Shown: piece after piece, positions 1-7,348 of the stretch | Layout of the letters: each line of letters opens with the position of its first letter | Position numbering within the stretch: the first letter of the stretch is position 1 | NCBI GenBank assembly: GCA_964468685.1 | Contig: CAYXUH010000018.1 | Span: 1 to 24,644 of the forward strand | Direction of reading: 5' to 3' | DNA from: UBA6078 sp964468685 | Lineage (GTDB): Bacteria; Desulfobacterota; Syntrophia; Syntrophales; UBA2210 | DNA: 24,644 bases | Made by a program: the position numbers and the translations under genes | The notes under the pieces: generated by a model | What the model saw: the letters and a program-made list of their open reading frames with translations, nothing else | Databases searched by the model: none | Told to the model about the DNA's origin: nothing

Positions 1-926
1 GCGAAGACGCGGCGGGGGTCAAAGCGGTCGCACAACATCCCCCAGACATACTTTGCGATGGCCCCGATACATGCCGTGGCCGCCATCATCCCCATTGCCG
101 TCATATCGTCGAATCCGACATCGACAAACCGCGGTTTGAGCTGCGACATAATCGAACCCACACTTGTCAGGGCCAGCCCCAGGGAAAGCCCCAGCTTCCA
201 GAATGTCCCCGTCCCGATCAGACGGCGAAGCGGCCAAGGCTCTTTTCTTACAGCGCCGTCGTTGCTCTGTTCCTTCGGGACAGGGTCTCCAAAACTGCTC
301 AGTTTCTCCAGCAGAACTCCATCGGGCGCCATGCCGAACTGTTCGGGCCAATCGCGCACTACCAGCCACGACAGCGGTCCGACGGCCATGGTAAACAGTC
401 CGATCCACAAAAAGGCATTCGATATGCTGCTGTGCAGGATGATGATCATGGCAGCGAAGGGGAGGACGACACCGGAAAAGGAGATCCCCGCACTGGCGAT
501 CCCCAGGGCCGTCCCTTTTTTACGGACGAACCAGTTGTTGACGGCCGTATTGGCGACCACGCCACCATAGGTCATACTCCCCAGGTACAGCAGAATATAC
601 AGGGCATAGAACTGCCACAACACGTGGGTCCTGCCCAGCAGTACGCATGCCCCGCCGGAAAAGATGGGGCCGAAAAGCATCAGGATTCGGGGGCCGGTTC
701 TCATGACCAGCGTCCCGGCCACAAACTGGCCCACAAAGCCGGCAAGCATCCCCAGGGCGAGAGCCATGTTGAGGGCCGTTCTCGACCAACCGTACGTATC
801 ACTGAGCGGCTCCATGAAGGCGTTGAAGATGTAGAAGCTGGTCCCCACGGACATGAAATTGGCGATAAAGGCCAACAGGACGATGTACCAGCCGTAATAG
901 ATGGTGAAGCTCTTTTCAGGGGTCAC
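1..926 (-). CDS. MFS transporter, N-terminal part (cut by window edge)
   Basis: This inner-membrane carrier of the major facilitator superfamily runs off the left edge, so 308 codons are visible and the C-terminal part is missing. I read it from the GTG at 926, which has AGGAG/GAGGG purine-rich sequence just upstream; no ATG precedes the first membrane segment. The protein opens TPEKSFTIYYGWYIVLLAF, followed by several hydrophobic segments. A loop with NNWFVRKKGTALGIASAG (about residue 115) matches the cytoplasmic loop region of monocarboxylate or oxalate/formate-type MFS carriers. A long hydrophilic loop near residues 195-225 fits the central loop between the two six-helix halves. It lies 73 bp behind the CoA-ligase gene on the same strand and is probably the last gene of that operon. 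A substrate such as an organic acid is inferred from context only. Confidence 0.85.
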   Translation of the reverse strand, partial: MTPEKSFTIYYGWYIVLLAFIANFMSVGTSFYIFNAFMEPLSDTYGWSRTALNMALALGMLAGFVGQFVAGTLVMRTGPRILMLFGPIFSGGACVLLGRTHVLWQFYALYILLYLGSMTYGGVVANTAVNNWFVRKKGTALGIASAGISFSGVVLPFAAMIIILHSSISNAFLWIGLFTMAVGPLSWLVVRDWPEQFGMAPDGVLLEKLSSFGDPVPKEQSNDGAVRKEPWPLRRLIGTGTFWKLGLSLGLALTSVGSIMSQLKPRFVDVGFDDMTAMGMMAATACIGAIAKYVWGMLCDRFDPRRVF

Positions 927-999
927 GGGCGTCCCTCTCCTGCAGAATAAAACCACACATCGACGGGAAAAGATATATTCCCTGTCGGGAAGCATGTAT

Positions 1000-2490
1000 T
1001 CAGACCTGACTCTCCAGCGCCTCCTTCCGGGCACAATAGCGCGATACGTGGTCCACGGCACGAAGGGCATCCTCAATGTCGTCAAAGACGGGGATCCCCC
1101 TCTCCAGGAAGGCGGATCGCGCCTCCCGCAGCATCTCCTCGATATCGAGCGATTCGAGACCTTGCTTGATATGGGGGGCCACAAGGATCACCGGCTTGCC
1201 CGTCACGGCAACAACCTCCTCAACGGCAGCGGCCAGTTCCCTGAAGGGGGTGACATCCTTGACCGGCTGACCGGAGAAGATGGCCATCGTCTTGTAGTGA
1301 TAAAAGAGCTGTATCAGTATCTGGAGATCGACCTGTTCGTCCTTCGCCGCCGTAAGGAGCACATCCTTCAGTATGTGCGGCGGCACGTGGGGATTTGCCA
1401 CATCGATCGGGTTATTCGCGCTCGAGCCGGGTTTGGGGAGTATCTCCATGATCGCGTCGGTGATTGCGGGTTCGAGTTTGGGGATTTTTATATCGAAGGC
1501 CTCCGCCGCGTCACAGGCGGCAATACCCAGGGCCCCGCCCCCGCCGGCAACGGTTATCCCTCTATAGACCCGCTCGGGCAGCATCGCAAACGCCAGGCTC
1601 GTCTGGGCAAGTTCCCACAGGCTCGTGACCTGGACGGCATTGCACTGCCGGAGGACCGTTTCCCAGATAACCCTGTTCCCCCCCATCGAGGCCGTATGGC
1701 TTGCCACGGCTCTGCCGCCCGCCTCCGACAGCCCCCCCTTGTGTACAATCACCGGTTTCTTCCGTGTCACCCTCCTGAGAGTCTCAAAGAAGGCAGGCCC
1801 GTCCTCCACCCCCTCCGTGTACGTCGCAATAACCCTGGTCTCCGGATCATCTCCGAGGTAGTCAATGAGTTCCACCTCCCGCAAGTCGGCTCCGTTTCCG
1901 AAGCTAACCACCTTGCTGAACTTAACCCCCATCCACTTTCCGATATGGGAGAAATCGATCGCCATCCCCCCGCTCTGTGCCAGGAAGGCTACAGTCCCGC
2001 TCTCCCGCGAGAGATCGGGCCCCGGGAGCAGTGTCAGGCCGCTGCGGGGACAGTAAATACCGAAGCAGTTGGGACCGATAACCCTGATACCCCTCCCGGC
2101 GGCCTCCCTGATCTTCTCCTCCAGGGCAATACCCTCAGGGGTCCCCAGTTCGCTGAACCCGGCCGAGAGAATCTCGGCGCCGGCGGCCCCTTTTTCCCTA
2201 CAGGCGTCGAGGGCATCGGGGACGGCCTCGGCAGGAACCGCTATAATGGCAAAGTCTATTCGGGCAGAGATCTCATCAACACCTTTATATATCTTCATCC
2301 CGGCAATCTCACCGCCTCGTGAATTCACCGGGTATATTTTCCCCTCAAACCCTATCTGCCGAAGCGACATGAGGATTCCTCCGCCAAAGCCGAACCCCTT
2401 CGCCGACACGCCGACGATCGCCAGATGTTCGGGGTGAAAGATACGATCAAAGCGATCGGCATCACAAACCTTCCGTTCAACACACGTCAT
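1000..2490 (-). CDS. NDP-forming acyl-CoA synthetase alpha-type subunit (CoA-binding protein)
   Basis: This 496-residue protein has the layout of the alpha part of ADP-forming acyl-CoA synthetases (ACD). A CoA-binding Rossmann domain covers about residues 12-125 (HPEHLAIVGVSAKGFGFGGG), followed by two succinyl-CoA-ligase-like flavodoxin domains. The motif AVASHTASMGG carries His265, at the place of the family's phosphorylated histidine. FLAQSGGMA (169-177) and GPNCFGI (139-145) are also typical. The ATP-grasp beta domain found fused in many homologues is absent, and no beta gene lies in the window, so a partner must be encoded elsewhere or the protein does something else. The start at 2490 follows a good AGGAGGG ribosome site. 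It lies 148 bp after the SDR gene and before the MFS gene. Likely role: reversible acyl-CoA/acid plus ATP interconversion. Confidence 0.88.
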   Translation of the reverse strand: MTCVERKVCDADRFDRIFHPEHLAIVGVSAKGFGFGGGILMSLRQIGFEGKIYPVNSRGGEIAGMKIYKGVDEISARIDFAIIAVPAEAVPDALDACREKGAAGAEILSAGFSELGTPEGIALEEKIREAAGRGIRVIGPNCFGIYCPRSGLTLLPGPDLSRESGTVAFLAQSGGMAIDFSHIGKWMGVKFSKVVSFGNGADLREVELIDYLGDDPETRVIATYTEGVEDGPAFFETLRRVTRKKPVIVHKGGLSEAGGRAVASHTASMGGNRVIWETVLRQCNAVQVTSLWELAQTSLAFAMLPERVYRGITVAGGGGALGIAACDAAEAFDIKIPKLEPAITDAIMEILPKPGSSANNPIDVANPHVPPHILKDVLLTAAKDEQVDLQILIQLFYHYKTMAIFSGQPVKDVTPFRELAAAVEEVVAVTGKPVILVAPHIKQGLESLDIEEMLREARSAFLERGIPVFDDIEDALRAVDHVSRYCARKEALESQV

Positions 2491-2638
2491 TTACTACCCT
2501 CCTCAAACCCAGAATCAACAAAATTCCCATAAGAAATGTTAAACTATAATGTGTATCTGCCGCGATCCTCACCCCGGCAGCCCGAAAGCAGCCGGTCGAC
2601 GATCCGGCACAGCTCAATGTCCAGAAAATGATATACGG

Positions 2639-3400
2639 TTATGTCGTCAGCGCCCCACCATCGACATAGATGGAATGACCGGTAATATAGTTGGCCAGAT
2701 CGGAGGCAAGGAAGAGCACGGACCCGACAATCTCTTCCGGTTCCGCCAGGCGGCCCATGGGAAGCAGGGACTCGACATGTTTCGCAATGTCGGGGTTTGA
2801 CCAGATGGGTTTGCTGAAATCCGTCCGCGTGAGCCCCGGGCCAACGGCATTGACGAGAATCCCGAAGGGCGCCCACTCACGGGCCATGCAACGGGTCAGC
2901 ATCTTCAGCGCCGCCTTGCTGCATCCGTACGCAGCCATTCCCAGCTCCGCCTTCTCGGCCCCCACTGTGGTGATATTGATAATCCGCCCCCCCTTCTGCT
3001 CGATCATGACGCGCGCGACGGCGCGGCTCAGAAGCCAGGCTGCCTTTACATTGGTGTCGAAGATCTTGTCCCACCCGTCTTCACGGAGCTCCAGGAGCCC
3101 CCGCAGAAAACTCCGGGCCGCGTTGTTCACGAGGATATCGATCCGGCCGAATTTTTTGACCGTCTCCTCAACAAGTCGGTCGATCTGATCCGGAACCGTC
3201 AGGTCCGTCACGACGGGGAGCACCTGGCCGCCCAGCGCGGCAATCTCTTCTGCCACTGAATTGAGCTGTTCGGCCGTCCTGCCGGCAATGACGACGGAAG
3301 CCCCCGCTCCCGCCAGTCCCAGCGCAATGGCGCGTCCGATTCCCCTGCCCCCGCCGGTAACGATTGCTACCCTCCCCTTGAGGTCAAACGTTGCTTCCAT
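2639..3400 (-). CDS. SDR-family NAD(P)-dependent oxidoreductase
   Basis: This 253-residue classical short-chain dehydrogenase/reductase would oxidise or reduce a hydroxy/keto group, here probably of an acid or CoA ester. The cofactor motif TGGGRGIG is at 15-22, NNA at 92-94, the active-site Asn in TNV at 117, and the catalytic pair Y158/K162 in YGCSK. The C-terminus LASDLANYITGHSIYVDGG is standard for the family. One oddity: the residue 13 before the Tyr, normally catalytic Ser (NISSV), is Thr145 (NITTV). Thr can sometimes substitute, but activity may differ. The start at 3400 has an AGGAGGG site. It is the first gene of a leftward operon with the CoA-ligase-like protein and the MFS carrier. 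A strong promoter lies about 65-90 bp upstream. Confidence 0.92.
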   Translation of the reverse strand: MEATFDLKGRVAIVTGGGRGIGRAIALGLAGAGASVVIAGRTAEQLNSVAEEIAALGGQVLPVVTDLTVPDQIDRLVEETVKKFGRIDILVNNAARSFLRGLLELREDGWDKIFDTNVKAAWLLSRAVARVMIEQKGGRIINITTVGAEKAELGMAAYGCSKAALKMLTRCMAREWAPFGILVNAVGPGLTRTDFSKPIWSNPDIAKHVESLLPMGRLAEPEEIVGSVLFLASDLANYITGHSIYVDGGALTT

Positions 3401-3446
3401 TCACCATTCCCTCCTTTGTTGAAAATGAACTGCTGTCAGAAATCAT

Positions 3447-3461
3447 CCTGTCTGCGACAGG
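3447..3461. promoter_or_regulatory. candidate operator, inverted repeat at SDR transcription start
   Basis: CCTGTC-TGC-GACAGG is a perfect 6-bp inverted repeat lying directly downstream of the -10 box of the SDR promoter. It would cover the transcription start. It could equally be a small hairpin at the 5' end of the mRNA. No regulator gene is in the window. Confidence 0.4.
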
Positions 3462-3462
3462 G

Positions 3463-3491
3463 AGTATAGTGAAGAGTTCTTCCCCTGTCAA
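3463..3491 (-). promoter_or_regulatory. sigma70-type promoter of the SDR operon
   Basis: On the minus strand a perfect -35 TTGACA (3491-3486) is followed by a 17-bp spacer and -10 TATACT (3468-3463, 5 of 6 matches). It points to the SDR gene starting at 3400. The spacer contains the palindrome GAAGAGTTCTTC (3471-3482). The first transcribed bases contain CCTGTC-TGC-GACAGG (3447-3461). Both are placed where repressors commonly bind. Confidence 0.7.
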
Positions 3492-3509
3492 CTTCCCAAT
3501 CATCTCTCC

Positions 3510-3538
3510 TTGACTTTCCCCCGACGGATTCGTACCAT
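3510..3538 (+). promoter_or_regulatory. sigma70-type promoter of the amidohydrolase operon
   Basis: TTGACT (3510-3515, 5 of 6), a 17-bp spacer and TACCAT (3533-3538, 4 of 6) face right, toward the amidohydrolase start at 3592. The -35 box is only 18 bp from the -35 box of the leftward SDR promoter, so the two operons share one control region. Confidence 0.55.
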
Positions 3539-3591
3539 ACAAATCCTTCAAGAGAGACAAACAATCAAACACAGAGAGGGAGACGGAACCA

Positions 3592-4527
3592 ATGATTATC
3601 GATACCCACTATCACATGATGCACCGCCTGGGGCGGGGCACGGCTCGCATCCTTGCCCGGTGGACCTTCGAAACCGCGAAAAAGCTGGGGATGGAGCTTG
3701 ATTTTGAGACACTGGCCAAGCAGGTGCAGGAAGACTTCGCCGATCCCACCGGTGAAAAGCTGCTCACGAAAATGGACGCCGCCGGTATTGATGTTACCGT
3801 TTTCTGCGCCGTGGATAACGGGGCCGTCAAGGGCAGTACCCTGGAGGTGGCACAAACCGTCAACGAACAGACAGGTGAAATCGCCAGGCGCCACCCGGAT
3901 CGATTCATCGGCCTGGCTGGGGTCGATCCAAGGCGCCCCGAGGCACCAGATCTCCTGCGCCGCTGTCTCGGCGACTACGGTCTGAAGGGACTGAAACTCC
4001 ACCCCGACCACGGGTACTATCCCGCCTCTCCCGAGGCCTACCGCCTTTACGAGATCGTCCAGGAGGCCGGGGGTATCGTCCTGATCCATACCGGCCCCAT
4101 CATACCGCCGGGGAAAGGGGGCACCTATGCCAGGCCCCTGCTGTTGGACCCGCTCGCTGCGGATTTCCCCGATCTGACCGTTATCGCCGCCCACATGGGC
4201 CAGTACTGGTGGCGCGACTGGGCGGGGCTGGCCTACCTTCAGCCGCGTCTCTACGGCGATATGGCCGAGTGGCAGACCATGGCGAAACGGAATTTTCCCC
4301 TCTTCTGCAGGGAACTGAGAGAGGTCATCGACAAGGCCGGGTGCGACAAGATCCTCTTCGGAACCGACGGGCCCATCTTCGATCCCACAATCCCTAACGG
4401 GGAATATATCAGGATGCTGCAGTCACTCCCCGACCAGGCGCCGGAGGGGATCAGCTTTACAAAAGAGGAGGTCGACGCCATCCTCGGGGGAAATGCCGAG
4501 CGAATCCTCAAGGATTTCCTCCCTTGA
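3592..4527 (+). CDS. Metal-dependent amidohydrolase (Amidohydro_2 family)
   Basis: This 311-residue TIM-barrel protein belongs to the amidohydrolase-2 group, which includes hydrolases of cyclic or amide bonds and metal-dependent decarboxylases of aromatic acids. The metal ligands can be followed: H6 and H8 in DTHYH, H137 in LKLHPDHG, H166 in LIHTGP, H201 in IAAHMG and D259 in FGTDG. The C-terminal NAERILKDFLP helix is typical. The ATG at 3592 follows a purine-rich GAGAGGGAG site. It is the first of three rightward hydrolase genes (with PHP and amidase). The substrate cannot be read from sequence; decarboxylase and hydrolase roles are both open. Confidence 0.9.
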   Translation: MIIDTHYHMMHRLGRGTARILARWTFETAKKLGMELDFETLAKQVQEDFADPTGEKLLTKMDAAGIDVTVFCAVDNGAVKGSTLEVAQTVNEQTGEIARRHPDRFIGLAGVDPRRPEAPDLLRRCLGDYGLKGLKLHPDHGYYPASPEAYRLYEIVQEAGGIVLIHTGPIIPPGKGGTYARPLLLDPLAADFPDLTVIAAHMGQYWWRDWAGLAYLQPRLYGDMAEWQTMAKRNFPLFCRELREVIDKAGCDKILFGTDGPIFDPTIPNGEYIRMLQSLPDQAPEGISFTKEEVDAILGGNAERILKDFLP

Positions 4528-4614
4528 CAGAATGCCCCCTTTTCCATTATGGTGCTCCGGTCAAGATGGCCAGGCGGGTTCTCCAGGTCCGGCTGTTATG
4601 TAACGAGAGTCCAT

Positions 4615-5232
4615 ATGTTTAAGATAGACCTTCATATTCACAGCGCCCTGGGGGGCGACTCCGATATCAAACCCGATGATCTCGTTGATCGGGCCAGGGC
4701 CGTGGGCCTTGATGCCGTCTGCGTCACCGAGCATCACTCCCACGCCCTCAGCGAACCCTTTGACGAAATATCCCGAGAGAGCGGATTCCCCATATTCAGG
4801 GGGATGGAGTACCGGGCGGCGGAGGGTCACCTCCTCGTGTTCGGCGTCAAGGCCGATCGGAGTGATCTCCTTTCGGGACTTCCGATGCAGGACGCGATTA
4901 ACTGGGTACACACCAAAGGTGGCGTGGCTATCCCGGCCCACCCCTACCAGAAAGACATGGTCGGCGGATTATTGGGAGACCGTGTCTTGGCACTCCAGGG
5001 ACTGCACGCCCTTGAGGTCGCCAACGGCAGTGTTTCCAAGGCAGACAATCGACTTGCCCTCCAGGCGGCGGCGATACTTGGTCTCAAGGGGATCGGGGGG
5101 TCCGACGCCCACGGTTTGCTGACGGTGGGACAGGCCTATACCCTCTTCCCATCCCCGATCAAAACGGAGAAGGAACTGATCGAGGCACTCCGCCACGAAA
5201 CCTACTCGGCACATTTCAGCCACTCGGCCTAA
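4615..5232 (+). CDS. PHP-domain metal-dependent phosphoesterase/hydrolase
   Basis: This 205-residue protein consists of a PHP domain, the trinuclear-metal fold of histidinol phosphatase and of polymerase-associated phosphoesterases. Visible metal-site motifs are DLHIHS (H7, H9), TEHHSH (E39, H40), GMEYR, IPAHPYQ (H109) and GSDAHG (D164, H166). I chose the ATG at 4615 over the upstream start at 4549, because homologues begin right at the DLHIHS strand and the extra 22 residues look unrelated. A modest ACGAGAG site precedes it. It lies 87 bp after the amidohydrolase gene on the same strand, presumably in one transcript. Its target (a phosphate ester or another hydrolysable bond) is unknown. Confidence 0.87.
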   Translation: MFKIDLHIHSALGGDSDIKPDDLVDRARAVGLDAVCVTEHHSHALSEPFDEISRESGFPIFRGMEYRAAEGHLLVFGVKADRSDLLSGLPMQDAINWVHTKGGVAIPAHPYQKDMVGGLLGDRVLALQGLHALEVANGSVSKADNRLALQAAAILGLKGIGGSDAHGLLTVGQAYTLFPSPIKTEKELIEALRHETYSAHFSHSA

Positions 5233-5365
5233 CCACCCGCGGGGCCGACCCGCCCATACATGACACAGGGGGTTTTCTCCCACTATCCGTTCCTATTCCC
5301 TTGACCGGAGGAAGTTTTTTTATTAGCGTATCTCAACAACCACATAATACAAAGGGGGGAAAGGG

Positions 5366-6778
5366 ATGTCATCGATCTCGTATACATCGGCGCGGGAACT
5401 CATCGGTCTTATTACGTCGGGGGAGGTCACGCCCCTGGAGGTGATGGAGGACACGCTGGGACGAATAGAAACGGCAAATCCTTCACTGAACGCGTTTGTT
5501 TCAATAGATGCCGACCGGGCGATGGATGAGGCGAAGGCAGTCACAGAATCACTCGCAGCGGGGAAGGCACCGGGTCCCTTGGCGGGTCTCCCCATCGGCA
5601 TCAAGGATCTGGAGGATGTCGGGGGGATGGTTACCAGCTTCGGCTCCGTTCCCTTCAAGGACAACGTGGCCGCCGAGGATTCGGTACAGGTGGCACGCCT
5701 TCGAAAGGCCGGTGCCATCGTAGTGGGAAAGACCAACACACCGGAGTTCGGATCAACGGGATTCTGCAAAAACCGCCTCTTCGGAACCACCCGGAACCCT
5801 TGGAATCTCGAACGGACACCGGGCGGGTCCAGCGGCGGATCGGCCGCAGCGGTGGCCGCCGGTATGATTCCCCTGGCGACCGGCTCGGACGGCGGAGGGT
5901 CCGTTCGCATCCCCGCCTCCTACACGGGGTGTTTCGGCATCAAGACCTCCTACGGGAGGATCCCCATGGGACCACTCCCGATCCTCAACATGAACCCCAT
6001 CGTCTCCCTGGGACCCCTGACACGTACCGTGGAAGATGCGGCCCTCTATCTGGACTGCGTGGCGGGGTACCATCCGTCTGCGCCCGATTCGCTCCCCCGC
6101 CCTGCGGCCTCCTATCTGGAAGACCTGGACCATATCCCCCGCCGGGGCCTGACAATTGCCTTCAGCCCCACCCTGGGGTACGCCACCGTCCAGCATGACA
6201 TCATGACCCGCGTCGAGGAGGCGGTTCGCTGCTTCGAGGAGATGGGACATACCGTGGTTCTCCTGGAGGAGGCCATGCCTAACGTGGTCGACGCCTGGTC
6301 AAAACTCTTCAGCCTCAACATCTACGGGGCCCTGAATGATAACGTGGAAAAATACGGCAGTCAGATGAGCAGGGCCCTGGTGGCTTCCCTCAAAGGAGCC
6401 CGCTCCCTCACGCTCGAGCAGCTCATCGAGGCGCAACGAGTCAGGACCGAACAGAACCGCGTTCTCTGGAACCTCTTTGAACGCTTCGATCTTCTCCTCA
6501 CGCCGACGATGCCCACGGAGGCCTTTGCCGCCGAGGGACCGCCCCCGTCCGAGATCGACGGCCGCCCCATCTCCATCTTCGACGTGGTGGCCTTTACCTA
6601 TCCCTTCAATCTATCGGGGCACCCGGCCGCCTCCGTGCCGGCCGGTTTTACAGAAAGCGGAATGCCTGCAGGACTTCAGATTGTTGGTCCTCCCCACCGG
6701 GATGATCTGGTGCTTCAGGCCTCGCGCGCCTACGAACAGGCGCGCCCCTGGAACGGGACCTGGCCAGCCGTCCCCTGA
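5366..6778 (+). CDS. Amidase (amidase-signature family)
   Basis: This 470-residue member of the amidase-signature family releases ammonia or an amine from amides. The Ser-cisSer-Lys triad is intact: K80 in PIGIKDLEDVGG, the Ser pair 155/156 in TPGGSSGGSAAA, and nucleophile S179 in SDGGGSVRIPAS. Length and full C-terminal part fit soluble bacterial amidases; there is no signal peptide. The ATG at 5366 follows a G-rich AAAGGG site. It is the third rightward gene after amidohydrolase and PHP protein, with a 133-bp gap. That gap contains only a weak hairpin (5239-5253) and a T-rich tract. Context suggests breakdown of an amide to an acid that the CoA-forming enzymes of the window could activate. 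It could also be a GatA-like or aryl-amidase relative, but no gatB/gatC are near. Confidence 0.93.
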   Translation: MSSISYTSARELIGLITSGEVTPLEVMEDTLGRIETANPSLNAFVSIDADRAMDEAKAVTESLAAGKAPGPLAGLPIGIKDLEDVGGMVTSFGSVPFKDNVAAEDSVQVARLRKAGAIVVGKTNTPEFGSTGFCKNRLFGTTRNPWNLERTPGGSSGGSAAAVAAGMIPLATGSDGGGSVRIPASYTGCFGIKTSYGRIPMGPLPILNMNPIVSLGPLTRTVEDAALYLDCVAGYHPSAPDSLPRPAASYLEDLDHIPRRGLTIAFSPTLGYATVQHDIMTRVEEAVRCFEEMGHTVVLLEEAMPNVVDAWSKLFSLNIYGALNDNVEKYGSQMSRALVASLKGARSLTLEQLIEAQRVRTEQNRVLWNLFERFDLLLTPTMPTEAFAAEGPPPSEIDGRPISIFDVVAFTYPFNLSGHPAASVPAGFTESGMPAGLQIVGPPHRDDLVLQASRAYEQARPWNGTWPAVP

Positions 6779-6787
6779 CCGTCCGGG

Positions 6788-6913
6788 CTACCCCTTCACC
6801 CGTTGCCTGGACCGCTCCATGACGGCCCCGATAGTCAGTTCAACCACCAGCCCCCTCTCTGCAAGCTGGGCAAGGGCACAATAGGCCGGCACGACCTCTC
6901 TGTCAGAGGGCTT
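6788..6913 (-). pseudogene. CoA-transferase beta subunit, C-terminal remnant
   Basis: The minus strand from 6913 down to the TAG at 6788-6790 is open for 41 codons and has no start codon. A TGA at 6914-6916 closes it upstream. Its end, VVELTIGAVMERSRQRVKG, matches the C-terminus of the CoA-transferase beta subunit at 15176-16000 (VATELTIDSVVKRAQQRGKM), and SDREVV resembles TDREID there. Upstream sequence does not resemble the rest of that protein. I read this as the tail of a deleted CoA-transferase gene, lying tail to tail with the amidase. The match is short and made by eye. Confidence 0.55.
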
Positions 6914-6950
6914 TCAGTCCTTTCAAAATGCCCTTGATAGGGCTGAAAAC

Positions 6951-7130
6951 TCACCTCAGCAAACCAATGTCTATTTTGGAAAAAACAACATCTGGCTTGA
7001 CATTAAAAGGGTTTTCTTTTACGGTCTTGGGGAGGACAGGTGGCGCGCTTCTGGTACAATGTCTCACATCAAAGATCTCCTTACCCTCTGGGGCATGATC
7101 ACACTGTTTCTCAAACATACCCTTTTCCAT
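6951..7130 (-). CDS. Small hypothetical ORF, 59 residues
   Basis: The ORF runs from ATG at 7130 to TGA at 6951 and begins MEKGMFEKQCDHAPEGKEI. It ends VKPDVVFSKIDIGLLR. An in-frame TGA lies two codons before the ATG, so it does not extend. No good ribosome site is visible. The composition is protein-like and soluble, but I recognise no family. It sits directly upstream of the CoA-transferase remnant on the same strand, inside a decayed region, and may itself be a gene fragment or chance. Confidence 0.25.
   Translation of the reverse strand: MEKGMFEKQCDHAPEGKEIFDVRHCTRSAPPVLPKTVKENPFNVKPDVVFSKIDIGLLR
6997..7025 (+). promoter_or_regulatory. possible promoter upstream of acyl-CoA synthetase
   Basis: A perfect TTGACA (6997-7002) is followed after 17 bp by TACGGT (7020-7025), only 3 of 6 for a -10 box. 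It points right but is more than 300 bp from the acyl-CoA synthetase ATG. I see no better candidate in the gap. Confidence 0.22.
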
Positions 7131-7220
7131 TCTGAGTCAAGCTCTGTTGTCTACGGTAATTGACCTCCTTTCTCGGTATTCGTTGTTTTTTAGTTTTGCT
7201 TTTCTTTCATCAACGATTTA

Positions 7221-7254
7221 CTTCCGAGCAATCCCTAGTGGTATTGCTCGGAAG
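7221..7254. repeat. perfect 12-bp inverted repeat (hairpin) upstream of acyl-CoA synthetase
   Basis: CTTCCGAGCAAT at 7221-7232 is exactly inverted at 7243-7254, with a 10-base loop. The stem would be stable in RNA. There is no T-run on either side, so it is not a normal intrinsic terminator. It lies 95 bp before the ATG at 7349. The rest of the 570-bp gap 6779-7348 holds only the CoA-transferase remnant, the 59-codon ORF, a weak promoter match and a small GCCCT-TGAT-AGGGC hairpin (6930-6943). Confidence 0.6.
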
Positions 7255-7348
7255 CTACATAGCCGTTTTTCAACTTCCAAGGCACCCAGATGCTCGCTTA
7301 TCCCGGTTTTGCGCGTATCTTTTTCGTCATGAATAGGAGGAGAAATTT

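Noticed and set aside
901..2322. 473-codon open frame on the plus strand
   Set aside because: It lies opposite the CoA-ligase-like gene, which has clear domains and a ribosome site. The plus frame has no family features and is a product of GC-rich codon use.
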